64,000 nt of DNA from Verrucomicrobiia bacterium (GTDB lineage: Bacteria; Verrucomicrobiota; Verrucomicrobiia; Limisphaerales; JADLHS01): positions 16,097 to 80,096 of the forward strand of contig WYBW01000074.1 of assembly GCA_011525685.1 (NCBI GenBank). The letters are read 5' to 3'. The stretch's first letter is position 1. The number at the start of each line of letters is the position of its first letter. Shown here piece by piece: positions 1 through 8,824 of this stretch. Position numbers and translations under genes: made by a program. The notes beneath the pieces are model-generated. The model ran no database searches. It was not told where the DNA came from and was given only the letters and a program-made list of their open reading frames with translations.

Positions 1-1028
1 TCGCTGGTGCGGACCGAGAGATTCTCGTTCTGATACATGACGCTGCCATAGGCGTCGCCGTTGTAGGAGCCGTCGTAGCCTTGTTCGATCAAGGCCCACG
101 CCTTGCGTTCCTCCTTCTGCTTGGCGTCAATGAATTCCTCTATGTCGCCGTGCCAGTCGCGCAAGGTGTTCATCTTGGCGGCGCGACGGGTTTTGCCGCC
201 GCTCTTCACGACATTGGCGACCTGATCATAGACCTTGAGGAACGACATCGGACCGCTGGGCCGACCGCCGCCACTGAGTTTTTCGCGGCTGGAGCGGATG
301 GGGGAGAGGTCCGTGCCCGTGCCCGAGCCGAACTTGAAGAGCATGGCCTCGGCGTGGGCCAGTTTCATGATGCTCTCCATGTTGTCCTCCACCGACTGAA
401 TGAAGCAGGCGCTGCACTGGGGATATTCGTACTGCGTGGCGGCGCGTTCGGCCTGGCGGGTCTTGCGATTGAAAAACCAGTTGCCTTTGCAGGACACGCT
501 GCCGATGCCGTACTCGTGATGCAGGCCGACATTGAACCAGACCGGCGAATTGAACGCGCCGTATTGGTTCAGGCAAAGCCAGGTCAATTCATCGTAAAAC
601 ACCTCGCCGTCCGCCCGGCTGAAGTAACCGTCCTTCACCCCCCAGTTGGCAATGGTGCGTGTGATGCGGTGGATGAGTTGCCGCACGGAGGTCTCCCGCT
701 CGGCCGTGTTTTGTTCGCCGTAAAAATACTTCGACACGACCACCTTGGTGGCCAGCGGCGACCAGGACTTCGGCACCTCGACGTTCTCCTGTTTGAAGAT
801 GACCTTGCCGGCGTCGTCGGTGATTTCGGCCGTGCGCCGTTCCCATTCGATCTGTTCGAACGGCTTGATCTTGGCGTCGCTGAAGACACGTTTGACCGGT
901 AAAGACTTCTTCGTCGTGGCGGGGGTCTGCTTGTTGGTTCGGGTGGCGGTCACGGTCGCCGTGCGGCGGCGGGGTTGGGGTGCGGTTGAAATCGAAACCT
1001 CTGGCTCTGCGTCAATCGTCGTATTCAT
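1..1028 (-). CDS. nrdJ: Vitamin B12-dependent (class II) ribonucleotide reductase, N-terminal part
   Basis: This is the 5' end of a gene running off the left edge; about 342 residues are visible. The enzyme reduces ribonucleotides to deoxyribonucleotides using adenosylcobalamin. Visible signatures are a basic, low-complexity N-terminal tail of about 45 residues, then YFYGEQNTAERE, FNSPVWFNVGLHHEYG, the CSACF segment with the first catalytic-type cysteine, LFKFGSGTGTDLSPIRSS, and SGGGRPSGPMSFLKVYD followed by SGGKTRRAAKM, all typical of NrdJ. The ATG at 1028 is the first Met in frame; no strong ribosome binding site precedes it. The C-terminal active-site and zinc regions are outside the window. 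Two palindromic boxes upstream could be NrdR sites. Confidence 0.93.
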   Translation of the reverse strand, partial: MNTTIDAEPEVSISTAPQPRRRTATVTATRTNKQTPATTKKSLPVKRVFSDAKIKPFEQIEWERRTAEITDDAGKVIFKQENVEVPKSWSPLATKVVVSKYFYGEQNTAERETSVRQLIHRITRTIANWGVKDGYFSRADGEVFYDELTWLCLNQYGAFNSPVWFNVGLHHEYGIGSVSCKGNWFFNRKTRQAERAATQYEYPQCSACFIQSVEDNMESIMKLAHAEAMLFKFGSGTGTDLSPIRSSREKLSGGGRPSGPMSFLKVYDQVANVVKSGGKTRRAAKMNTLRDWHGDIEEFIDAKQKEERKAWALIEQGYDGSYNGDAYGSVMYQNENLSVRTS

Positions 1029-1396
1029 TTGATGCGTTGAAAGTTGTTGGTGTCCTGCTGAATTCGAGAAAAAAGGTCGCCCGTCAAAAAACTTCAAAAT
1101 GATCGCTAAATCCTCGAAAATCCGACTCTAACACTGAATTCACTCCCCCCATTAGTGGGGGAGCGGGGTGAATCTTGCTACCACCTATTGGGGCACTCAA
1201 GGAAATTTTCAAAAAAAGTTACGCGAACGATATTCCCGCCGTAATTCATCAGGAAAATCGGAAAATGACTGTGGCGGGCGGGTGTCGCACAAGTTGTTCG
1301 CAGGTGTGAACAACTGCGGTTGTGAGTAACTCGCCAGGCTTGCGGCAGAACTCGAGTCCGACGTAATCAGTTCATTGAGCCGAAGTGCTCTTGCCA
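1029..1396. other. Intergenic region between nrdJ and the propeller gene
   Basis: No gene is supported here. The nrdJ-proximal part is AT-richer than its surroundings and holds the paired palindromes at 1145-1193. The remainder (1200-1396) is the 3' flank of the propeller gene and shows no clear terminator. Long reading frames that cross it are antisense shadows of the propeller gene. Confidence 0.6.
1145..1193 (-). promoter_or_regulatory. Candidate pair of NrdR-like operator boxes upstream of nrdJ
   Basis: Read towards nrdJ, two related imperfect palindromes occur: CCCCAATAGGTGG (1181-1193) and CCCCCACTAATGGGG (within 1145-1161), with centres about 34 bp apart, near three helical turns. NrdR, the general repressor of ribonucleotide reductase genes, binds paired 16-bp palindromes at about this spacing upstream of nrd genes. 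The AT-rich centre is shorter than the usual consensus, so this is an inference from position and symmetry. The first palindrome (1143-1163) could instead be a plain 7-bp hairpin. Confidence 0.35.
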
Positions 1397-3568
1397 CTAT
1401 GGCCGCAGCCGGGTTCGATAGTATTCGGTGGGCGGCAGATTGGTGCCGGTGATGGTTTCGACGTAAAACAGTGTGCCGGAGCCATCGAAGATTTCGAGTT
1501 CCGCGCCAGCGGACCAGGCGGCATCCACGATGTTCGTCGTGCGGTGCAGGCTGAAGATCTGGTCCGGCTTGCCGCCGAACAGGAATACGTTGTAGGCCGG
1601 GCTGAATCCATTCGTGCCGACATGGGCGTAAGCCAAAAAGGAAACCGGTGTCAGCTCGGGAATCACCTGGCAGCGGAGGATCGCCCCTTCGACACCGACC
1701 GCGATGAGTTGCTTCGAGTCCGTGGCCGCGCCGTAGAGGGCCTTGCGGGTGACGGTGCCGCGACTGGTCCAGTTTAGAAGATTCGAACTGGTCAGCACCG
1801 TGCCGCCCACGCCGAAGGCAAACCAAGTGTCGCCGACAAAACAGACATCGTTGAGCCATTGGGCGGTACCGCTGGGACGGTTGGACCATGAGAGGCCGTC
1901 GGTGCTGGTCAGAATGGTCCCGTTCTGGCCGACCGTGATCAGGGTATTGTTGAGCCAGCGCACCCGATAGAGCCAGTTCGTCGTGTTCATGGTGCGCCGA
2001 GTCCAGGACAGTCCGTCCGAGCTGGAAATCAGGGTGCCGCTCGCGCCCACGGCGACCAATCCCCCCGGCCACTCGGTCACGCTGGTCAGCAGGTTGGTGG
2101 TGCTCGACACGCGCGCGGTCCAATTCGATCCGTCCAGACTGGTGAGCACCGTGCCCTTGCTGCCGGTGATGACATAAAGCGAGTTGCTGAGGACGGCGAC
2201 CCCCTGCAAGTCCACAGTCGTCGGCTTGGGAATGGAGTGCCAGATCACGCCCACGGAACCGACGGTCTGGGTGACGACGCCGGTTTCATTGGTGATGACG
2301 ATGTTGGTCAGGACTTGCGGGCTGATGATCACCGAGCCGCTGTCGCCGACGGCCACGAGCAGGTTGGTGGTGCCGCCGATGCCGAGCAATGTGGTGTTGG
2401 CGACCGCCGGCGGCACGAGTTCCAAGGTCCAATCCACGCCGTTGCCGCTGGTCATGACCGTACCGTAGTCGCCCACGGTAAGGTAGAAGCCCGGCAGGTA
2501 CATCGCGTCCCACAGCCAGTGGCGGATGCTGTCAAACGGCGTGAGCCAGAAGTAGGGTTCGCTCGCGATTTGATAACCTTCCGCCTGCAACCCGGTCCGG
2601 CCGGCAATCAGGAAGAAACCGGGCAAGCCGATGGTGGAGTAATAGGTCCAGGCGGGCGGACCGTTGGTCTTGGCCAGTTCATTCGACCAGACTCCGTTGT
2701 CCTGCACGCGCACTTCACTCGCGCCCACCAGCAGGCGATCCAGTCCACCGGTGGCCGCATGGTTGAGCGCGTTGGTTGCGCCGGGAGATTCGGGAAACCA
2801 GTTCAAGCCGCCATTGGTGCTGGAGAGCGTCACGCCGGCGTTGCCCACCGCTGTGAATCGTCCGTTGCCGAAACCGACGCGGTACAGCGCCTGACTGGTG
2901 CCGCTCGCGCGCTTGGTCCAGGCGATGCCGTTGGGGCTGGTCAGGATGACGCCGTGCTGGCCGACGACCACGAAGTTTCCCAGGCCGGCGGCGGCTCCGG
3001 AGAACCAGGTGTTGGTGCCGCTGTTCTGACGTTTCCAGGCCTGGCCGTTGGTGCTGGTATAAATCGCGCCATTGTCCCCGGCAGCGACGGCCAGCAAGGG
3101 CGAGGTGGCCACGGCCTCCAGCCAGTCGCCCGTCGGGCCGTCGAGCAGCGTGCCGGTGTGGAAGTGTTCACCGTCATCCGAATAAAGCACGGTGCCGGCC
3201 TCGCCGGTGATTATCATTCGTTGACCGAGGAAACCGGCGGCGCGGAGTTCATTGGTGACTCCCGTGGCGCGCGGCAGCCAGAGATCCAGGTCGAAACTGG
3301 TGAAAACCTGTCCACGCTCGCAGGCTTGCACGGCCAACCCCGCCGCGGACGAGTATGCCATGTCAAACACGTGCGCGCCGTGCGGCAGGGGATTCGACCA
3401 GCGCCAGCGCAGCGGGAATTCGACAGCCGTGGCAACGATCATCGAGGACGACAGAAGCACCAGCAGTGCAGTTCGGTAGTTTAAGCCGGGACAGCCCAGA
3501 GAGCCACGGGATGAATCCGGGCGCTCGGGCTTTTGAAAATGATGGTGGAGTGTTCGCCGCAGCTTCAC
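1397..3568 (-). CDS. Secreted beta-propeller protein with Ycf48/BNR-like repeats
   Basis: A protein of about 723 residues made mostly of repeated units of the form 'LTSxDGxxWTxRxSGTxxxLxxVxxxxGxxVAVGxxGT', the pattern of Ycf48/BNR-type propellers that bind partner proteins or glycans. More than ten units can be counted. A short C-terminal domain (FSLHRTTNIVDAAW to the end) looks like the terminal module seen on many verrucomicrobial secreted proteins. I chose the GTG at 3568, 7 nt after the kinase stop, because it gives a basic N-terminus followed by a hydrophobic stretch (YRTALLVLLSSSMIVATAV) resembling a signal peptide. The first ATG (3439) would remove that stretch. It is the last gene of the kinase operon. 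Substrate unknown. Confidence 0.75.
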   Translation of the reverse strand: MKLRRTLHHHFQKPERPDSSRGSLGCPGLNYRTALLVLLSSSMIVATAVEFPLRWRWSNPLPHGAHVFDMAYSSAAGLAVQACERGQVFTSFDLDLWLPRATGVTNELRAAGFLGQRMIITGEAGTVLYSDDGEHFHTGTLLDGPTGDWLEAVATSPLLAVAAGDNGAIYTSTNGQAWKRQNSGTNTWFSGAAAGLGNFVVVGQHGVILTSPNGIAWTKRASGTSQALYRVGFGNGRFTAVGNAGVTLSSTNGGLNWFPESPGATNALNHAATGGLDRLLVGASEVRVQDNGVWSNELAKTNGPPAWTYYSTIGLPGFFLIAGRTGLQAEGYQIASEPYFWLTPFDSIRHWLWDAMYLPGFYLTVGDYGTVMTSGNGVDWTLELVPPAVANTTLLGIGGTTNLLVAVGDSGSVIISPQVLTNIVITNETGVVTQTVGSVGVIWHSIPKPTTVDLQGVAVLSNSLYVITGSKGTVLTSLDGSNWTARVSSTTNLLTSVTEWPGGLVAVGASGTLISSSDGLSWTRRTMNTTNWLYRVRWLNNTLITVGQNGTILTSTDGLSWSNRPSGTAQWLNDVCFVGDTWFAFGVGGTVLTSSNLLNWTSRGTVTRKALYGAATDSKQLIAVGVEGAILRCQVIPELTPVSFLAYAHVGTNGFSPAYNVFLFGGKPDQIFSLHRTTNIVDAAWSAGAELEIFDGSGTLFYVETITGTNLPPTEYYRTRLRP

Positions 3569-3575
3569 GACCGGG

Positions 3576-5030
3576 TCAATCTGCCACTGGATTTTTTCCC
3601 GGCAAGCGGGCTTCGCTGACGGATTCGGGGGACCAGGTTGCAGGCAGCCGCAGCGCAAACACACACCCGCCGGGCGAACTGGCGGCGAGATCCAACTCCG
3701 CTCCCAGATGTAACGCCAGTTGTTTGCAGAGCGCCAAACCAATGCCGGTGCCGCCTTCCTTCGTGGAACGACAGGGCAGGAACAACGGCATGTCCGCCGG
3801 GAATCCCGCGCCTTCGTCCCGCACCTCGAAGACCAGTCGTGCATGGTCGTTTCTCACTGCCAAGGTGACCGCTTTGCCCGGGGGGGTGGCTTGCAGGGCG
3901 TTCTCAGCGAGATTCTCCACAATCAGCGCCACCAAGTTCGCCACGCGATTCGGCAGACTGGTCTGGGCTTCAAGCACACTGACGAAGTTGACGCCCTTTT
4001 CTCGGGCGAAGGGTTGCACGCGGGCGCGGATGACCTGCTCCCACTCGGCCAAAGTGACCTCGTAACGCGCAGCGCTCTGCTCCTCCCGCAGGACGCTGAT
4101 GACCTGATTGATCATGGTCTGCATCCGGCGCGTGGAAGCCAGCGCCTGCTCCCAGTCGGAGGATTCGCCGGCCTCCGGGGCTGCGCCACGGGCGCCGACG
4201 AAACTCTGCAAACCGGCGAGGGGGTTCTTCAGCCCGTGAATCAGATGGGCCGCCACCGCGCCCAGGGCCGAGGTTTTGGCGGCCAGGGCGAGTTCCTGGT
4301 TGGCCTTGAGCAGGTTCTCCGTGCGTTCGGTTAACAATCGTTGGGCCAGCCGCAGCCGATGAAACGCCCACCCGAGTGTCAGCGCGAGTATGGCGCCGCC
4401 GGTGCCGAAAGCCGCCAGTGCCTGGAGGATCAGGCGGCGATCCAATCGCTCGTATTCCGCCGCGATGCCATCGGCCTGAATGAGGAATTGCGCAACCCCC
4501 GCGAGCGAGGTCCGCTCCGTATGCAGCGGCACAAGGACCTCCAACACGGGAATGGTTTCCGCGCCCTGGCCGGGTTGTACCGGATAGAGGAAGAGTTCCT
4601 CCCACCGCACGCGCGGACGAAAGCGGGTGACGTGGTCCAGTCGCCGCAGTGCCGGGAGCGATGTCTCATCCAGCGGCTGCTCGGTCAGGTCGAACGGGAA
4701 GAGATCCACGAAACGGCCGTCGGCGTCGAACAGCCGCACGCCCAGCACGCCGCGCAGTTGGGCGGTCTTCAACACCACACTCAACTGACCGCCGGGGTCG
4801 GTGACCGTTCCCGCCAGACCGTCCGCAACATCGTCGGCATAGTGCATCATTGCCACCGCGTGCAGGACATCGGCGTCGCGTCCCGCAATCTGCTGGCGAA
4901 TGCTCTGACGCAGTTGCAGCGCGGTGAGCAGGATCACCCCGGCCAGGACCGCCAGCGCCAGGCTGATTACCAGCACCGGCACGCGGCGGACGCGCCGGAC
5001 GAGTTCTTCGAGTTGCCGGATTTTCTCCAT
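3576..5030 (-). CDS. Membrane-bound sensor histidine kinase
   Basis: About 484 residues. Order: a short cytoplasmic N-terminus, TM1 (PVLVISLALAVLAGVILLTA), an extracytoplasmic sensor region of about 150 residues, TM2 (LQALAAFGTGGAILALTLGW), a linker helix, the dimerisation/phosphoacceptor helix with HLIHGLKNPLAG (His in the H-box), and an ATPase domain with the N-box (ENLAENALQATPPG), G1 (DEGAGFP) and G2 (GGTGIGLALCKQL). The ATG at 5030 leaves 14 nt after the preceding stop; a GTG at 5057 would overlap that gene by 13 bp. It lies in the operon 6790 to 1397 behind a likely sigma-54 promoter. The natural partner is the NtrC-type regulator at 7021-8442. The ligand is unknown. Confidence 0.88.
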   Translation of the reverse strand: MEKIRQLEELVRRVRRVPVLVISLALAVLAGVILLTALQLRQSIRQQIAGRDADVLHAVAMMHYADDVADGLAGTVTDPGGQLSVVLKTAQLRGVLGVRLFDADGRFVDLFPFDLTEQPLDETSLPALRRLDHVTRFRPRVRWEELFLYPVQPGQGAETIPVLEVLVPLHTERTSLAGVAQFLIQADGIAAEYERLDRRLILQALAAFGTGGAILALTLGWAFHRLRLAQRLLTERTENLLKANQELALAAKTSALGAVAAHLIHGLKNPLAGLQSFVGARGAAPEAGESSDWEQALASTRRMQTMINQVISVLREEQSAARYEVTLAEWEQVIRARVQPFAREKGVNFVSVLEAQTSLPNRVANLVALIVENLAENALQATPPGKAVTLAVRNDHARLVFEVRDEGAGFPADMPLFLPCRSTKEGGTGIGLALCKQLALHLGAELDLAASSPGGCVFALRLPATWSPESVSEARLPGKNPVAD

Positions 5031-5044
5031 GTCACGCCGTCGGT

Positions 5045-6148
5045 CTAGAATTCCCACTGAAAGGCACCGCTCACGGTGTTGACCGTGTAGGTCTCGAGTT
5101 CGTCGTTCGACAATGTCTGTTCATGCTCGTAGCTGGCGATGAAGCGGAAATGCTTTCCAAGCAGCCGCTCGACGCGGACTTCCGCCGACCAGTCGGTCCG
5201 ACGGCGCTTTGACGAATCGGTGGCGCTGACCGTCTGCTCCTCAAAGTCATAACGGGCCAGGCGGGTTTCAGCGGTGATTTCCCAGGGCTTGGCGCGGTAT
5301 TGAATCTGTGCCGAGGCCAGCGGGCGGACGTAGTCAAAGTAGCCTCCACTATTCTCGTCATTGACTCGCCCGGCGAGTGCCAGGGTGGTGCGCCAGTGTT
5401 TCGGTTCATCCCAGAAATGCCGCCACGCCAGGCGCACCTCCTGCTGGAACAAACGCCGGGTTTCGTTGGTGATCGCCTGCCCGCTGTCGGTGCGTGCCGG
5501 TTCGGTGTCGTAAAGGCGCCACAAGGCGGCGTAGCTCAAGGCCAGGTGCGAACCGCGTCCGTAACCGTGGCCAAGGGTGAGTCTCGGGCCGACCTCCCAG
5601 TAATCATCCAAGGGCGATTCGAAGAATTGTCGGGAGGCCGGAGTTTCGAGCGAAAGCCAAAATTGCTGAGGCAAGTCTTGCCGAACTCCGGGCCGCAAGG
5701 TGAGCGTGTGCCCCAGCGCGGGGACGGCCTCCCGGTTGGTTTCGGAAATCGAGAGATCCACCACCTGGTCCTGGAAGAAGTATTCCGCCGCCAACGAGGC
5801 CTTCCACGAGCCGCCGAACTCCTGTTCCAGTTGCGCCTGGCTGAAGGCGGTGCTCTCGGTGTGCGAGGCGGCGGGAAAGCGGTTCACGTCGCCAGTGGCG
5901 AGGAAGCTGAACTGCGGCCCCAGCGCCGCCACCCGCAGGACGATGATCTCGCCGCCGGCGGAGAGCAGGGCGCTGGGCTGCACCTCATCGTGCGCGAGAA
6001 ACACATTGTCCTTGTAACCGGCGCCGGCCCGGGCTGAAAACATCGCGTCCCAAAAAGAGAGCGAGGGCAAAGTGGAAAGCAGCTCTGCCGACAGGGCAGA
6101 GCCAGCGAACCCGATCAGGGTAGCGGCCATAATTCGGTTCCACTTCAC
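5045..6148 (-). CDS. Predicted outer-membrane beta-barrel protein
   Basis: A 367-residue protein with a signal peptide (hydrophobic stretch TLIGFAGSALS, cleavage probably near SALSAE) followed by alternating amphipathic strands ending in Phe (GAFQWEF), the usual outer-membrane barrel C-terminus. Segments such as 'LAARVNDENSGG' and 'TRLARYDFEEQTV' look like strand-turn repeats. A related style of protein appears in the exopolysaccharide locus at 14662. The start may be the GTG at 6148 (longer, more basic N-terminus) or the ATG at 6130. It is cotranscribed with the coiled-coil protein upstream (78-nt gap) and the histidine kinase downstream, so it may deliver or sense an envelope signal. Specific function unknown. 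Confidence 0.75.
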   Translation of the reverse strand: MKWNRIMAATLIGFAGSALSAELLSTLPSLSFWDAMFSARAGAGYKDNVFLAHDEVQPSALLSAGGEIIVLRVAALGPQFSFLATGDVNRFPAASHTESTAFSQAQLEQEFGGSWKASLAAEYFFQDQVVDLSISETNREAVPALGHTLTLRPGVRQDLPQQFWLSLETPASRQFFESPLDDYWEVGPRLTLGHGYGRGSHLALSYAALWRLYDTEPARTDSGQAITNETRRLFQQEVRLAWRHFWDEPKHWRTTLALAGRVNDENSGGYFDYVRPLASAQIQYRAKPWEITAETRLARYDFEEQTVSATDSSKRRRTDWSAEVRVERLLGKHFRFIASYEHEQTLSNDELETYTVNTVSGAFQWEF

Positions 6149-6226
6149 AGGTCGCCGCGAACAACGAACACCGGCGCACCGATTCGCGCCGGGCAGGGCG
6201 ATTTCACCCGGCGAGGCCGGGGTCGG

Positions 6227-6790
6227 TCAAGGGTCGTAACGCGGACGGTCGCGGCCGTCCGGCAGGGGACGCTGCGCGTTGTCGCGAATGCTGTTAAACA
6301 ACTCCTGACGGTCGGGCATCTTGTCGGCCAGTTCGTCGCGGCGTTCTTTGAATTCCTTGCGCAACTCGCGGGAGCGCTCCGACCACTGTTCCCGCAGGGT
6401 CTTGATGCGCTCGCGGAGCGCGGCGCGGTCCTGCTCATTGGCGCCAACCAGCTTTTTCTTGAGGGCTTCCTCGCGCTCGATGTAGGCGCGCGCCTCGAGT
6501 TTGAATCGTTCCACCGGACTGAGCACCGCGGGTGGCAGGCTCGGACGTTCGTTTCGCGCCGGGCGGAGGTTGGACTCGACCAGATTGGCCGGTTCGGTCG
6601 AGGTAAGGCGCTCGGGCACGATGACCTTGCCATCCAGATTCACCTGGTTGGCCGTATCCACGGGATTAGTCTGGGCAGACGCGGCCACCGTGCCGCAAAT
6701 GGCCAGCGCAAGAGCCAAGCTCGGGTATTTTGTCACAGTCATAATGCTTGCGGTGCGCCTGATTCGATTTGTGAAAGTCACGTTATTCAT
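6227..6790 (-). CDS. Secreted coiled-coil protein of unknown function
   Basis: 187 residues. A signal peptide is visible (SLALALAICGTVAASAQ), then a low-complexity linker, then a long charged helix from about residue 90 to 170 with heptad spacing (EREEALKKKL, ERIKTLREQWSERSRELRKEF), predicted to form a coiled coil. I do not recognise the family. The ATG at 6790 is preceded by a good ribosome binding site (GGTGAG) and sits about 30 nt downstream of a strong sigma-54 promoter match. An internal ATG at 6742 would shorten the N-terminus to just before the signal peptide. It is the first gene of the operon with the barrel, kinase and propeller genes. Confidence 0.72.
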   Translation of the reverse strand: MNNVTFTNRIRRTASIMTVTKYPSLALALAICGTVAASAQTNPVDTANQVNLDGKVIVPERLTSTEPANLVESNLRPARNERPSLPPAVLSPVERFKLEARAYIEREEALKKKLVGANEQDRAALRERIKTLREQWSERSRELRKEFKERRDELADKMPDRQELFNSIRDNAQRPLPDGRDRPRYDP

Positions 6791-6821
6791 AGCTCACCGC
6801 CTTTCCAGCTTCAATCGTTAA

Positions 6822-6837
6822 GGCAAACGACATGCCA
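6822..6837 (-). promoter_or_regulatory. Sigma-54 (-24/-12) promoter for the coiled-coil/barrel/kinase/propeller operon
   Basis: On the minus strand the sequence TGGCATGTCGTTTGCC matches the sigma-54 consensus TGGCACG-N4-TTGC at every position except one. The GG and GC elements have the exact spacing. The -12 element lies about 32 nt before the ATG at 6790, leaving room for a short leader with the GGTGAG ribosome binding site. The gene directly upstream encodes a sigma-54-dependent activator. The match is seen directly; its activity is inferred. Confidence 0.72.
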
Positions 6838-7020
6838 GCCGCTCCGGTTTCCGCAGGGCTTTGCCCAACAGCGAGTTGTAGCGATTCGACGGCGATGACC
6901 AATGGAGGGCTGTGGGTGGATTCGCCAAGATGACGACGAACAGCGGTAAAGTCTGGGCGCTATTCCCCACCACGGCCAATCTGTCCGGGCTGATGATGGA
7001 ATCTGGCCGGCAGGCGGGAT

Positions 7021-8442
7021 TCATGAGTCAGCCGAGTTGTCCTCTCGGTCTCCGGCCGGTTTCTGCTCCGCCAACCGATAGCGGAGGTAATCCCGCGTCA
7101 CCCCCAACACCCGCGCCGCGGCGGAGACATTGTTGCCGGTCTGTTGCAGGGCATGTTCGATCAGTCGCCGGATGGCTCTCTCCAAGTCGAAACCCTGATC
7201 GGGAAACCGGAAGTTCGGGTTGAACCAGCCATCCTCAGCCGGAGGCATCGGGGTGGACACGGCCCCGTGCAGATTCCCGAAATTCAGCTCCGCGCCGTCC
7301 TCAAAGACGACCGCGCGCTCGAGTTCGTGTGCCAGTTCGCGAACGTTGCCCGGCCAGGGATAAGAGGCCAGCCGGCGGCGACCCTCCGGACCGATTGCCT
7401 TCAGCGGCACGCGATGTCGCCGGCAGAGCCGTTCCAACAGCAGTTCCGCAAGGTTGAGGACGTCATCTCCGCGCAGCCGAAGGGGCGGGATTTGAACACG
7501 AAACAAATCCAAGCGGTGATAAAGGTCCTCGCGGAACAGCCCGGCGCTGACCAGTTCCTTGAGGTTCTTGTTGGTGGCCGCGATCACGCGTACATCAATG
7601 GGGATTTCCCGCGTTCCCCCCAACCGGCGAATGCGATGATCCTCAATCGCCTTGAGCACCTTGGCTTGAAGACCGGCGGAAAGGCTCGGCAACTCATCCA
7701 GGAACAAAGTTCCCCCATCGGCGGCCTCAAACAATCCCATCCGGGCCGTCCGCGCGTCGGTGAACGCGCCGCGTTCATGACCGAACAACTCGGACTCCGC
7801 CAGGGTCTCCGGCAGGGCGGGACAATTCACCTCCACCAGTGGCCGGTCGGCGCGCGGCCCTTGCTGGTGCAGCCAGCGGGCAATCGTGGTCTTGCCGGTG
7901 CCGGTTTCTCCCTCGATGAGCACCGGCGGCAACTGTTCCCGCACCCGACGATCGGCCGCGATGATCTTGTCCAGTTGCTGTTGAACGGCGGCCAGTGATG
8001 CTCCGAAGAAAAGGCTCTCGCCGCCCTCGCTCTGGCGACGGTGTTCATCCAGGCGGGCGGCTTGCTTGGATTTGCGCGCCCGTGCAATGACCAATGGCAG
8101 TTCGGCGACATCGAACGGCTTCACGAGGTAATCCAGCGCGCCCAACCGCATCGCCTCGACCGCGCCGGTTACGCCCCCCTCGGCGGTCATGACAATGACA
8201 CCACAGTTTGGGCCGAACTCTTTGGCCTCCAGCAAACTCGTGCCGCGGCCGTCGGGCAGGTTGACATCGAGCAGCACCAAGTCGAAGCCGAACGCCTTCA
8301 GCGATTGCCGCGCCGCCTGCAGGGTGCCGGCGCCCGTGACGTCGGCGCCAAGCGATTCCAAGTGTGCCGTGATTTGTTTGCGCAGCAGCGATTCATCCTC
8401 GACCACCAGGACGTCCAGCCCCGCCAGCAGCTTTGTTGGCAT
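7021..8442 (-). CDS. NtrC-family sigma-54-dependent response regulator
   Basis: About 473 residues in three domains. The receiver domain (about 8-125) has the acidic pair in VVEDES, the phosphoacceptor Asp in LVLLDVNLPDG and the Lys in YLVKPFD. The AAA+ domain (about 150-385) has Walker A GETGTGKT, the sigma-54 contact loop as GAFTDA rather than GAFTGA, Walker B GGTLFLDEL and the arginine-finger region. The C-terminal Fis-type helix-turn-helix (about 430-465) reads NNVSAAARVLGVTRDYLRYRL. The ATG at 8442 is chosen; longer frames would translate a MITE-like repeat. It probably activates the sigma-54 promoter at 6822-6837 and pairs with the kinase at 3576-5030. Confidence 0.92.
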   Translation of the reverse strand: MPTKLLAGLDVLVVEDESLLRKQITAHLESLGADVTGAGTLQAARQSLKAFGFDLVLLDVNLPDGRGTSLLEAKEFGPNCGVIVMTAEGGVTGAVEAMRLGALDYLVKPFDVAELPLVIARARKSKQAARLDEHRRQSEGGESLFFGASLAAVQQQLDKIIAADRRVREQLPPVLIEGETGTGKTTIARWLHQQGPRADRPLVEVNCPALPETLAESELFGHERGAFTDARTARMGLFEAADGGTLFLDELPSLSAGLQAKVLKAIEDHRIRRLGGTREIPIDVRVIAATNKNLKELVSAGLFREDLYHRLDLFRVQIPPLRLRGDDVLNLAELLLERLCRRHRVPLKAIGPEGRRRLASYPWPGNVRELAHELERAVVFEDGAELNFGNLHGAVSTPMPPAEDGWFNPNFRFPDQGFDLERAIRRLIEHALQQTGNNVSAAARVLGVTRDYLRYRLAEQKPAGDREDNSADS

Positions 8443-8504
8443 ACCGCACTTATGCCGCGCCCGGCCCCGTGGCGCAAGCCTTCGGCGCACTATGACTGTT
8501 CTGC

Positions 8505-8716
8505 GGGCGCATCTCAGTTTATTGCAGGCAGGCATTCCTGGCGTAGCGCAGGTTTCCCCACCTGCGGTATCGCCGACTTCCAGTCGGCAGGCCCAGGCAC
8601 GGCGGGGCAGGCCAGGAATTCGCCGCGGTTGCGGATTGGAAATCCGCGACCCGGCAGACTGGAAGTCCGCGCTACGGCATCGCCTCGGCCCCCCTGCAAG
8701 AAAATGAGATGCGCCC
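8505..8716. repeat. MITE-like element, copy 1, with about 24-bp terminal inverted repeats
   Basis: The ends are GGGCGCATCTCA (8505-8516) and its exact inverse (8705-8716). The inverted match continues inwards with two mismatches to about 24 bp, up to TTGCAGG. Inside lies a second nested pair, GTAGCGCAG...CGCGCTAC, and several short palindromes (for example CCGACTTCCAGTCGG). At 212 bp it is almost the length of the copy at 43916-44126 and shares both ends with it. It fills most of the 382-bp gap 8443-8824 between the response regulator and the small basic protein gene. No coding capacity. Confidence 0.85.
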
Positions 8717-8824
8717 CTGTTCTGCGGGCCGGCCCTCAAAAACCCATTGGCAGACGCCGGACAACCTGCTACACCATGCGTCCGCATCCCTCCCGGGGCG
8801 GAGCAATTTAACCGAGAGAATTTT

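Noticed and set aside
81..902. Long plus-strand open frame at the left edge
   Set aside because: It is antisense to nrdJ, whose protein motifs are unmistakable on the minus strand.
6818..7024. 68-codon minus-strand frame whose ATG overlaps the response-regulator stop
   Set aside because: The overlap looks like coupling, but the sequence has no recognisable domain and the frame covers the sigma-54 promoter of the next gene.
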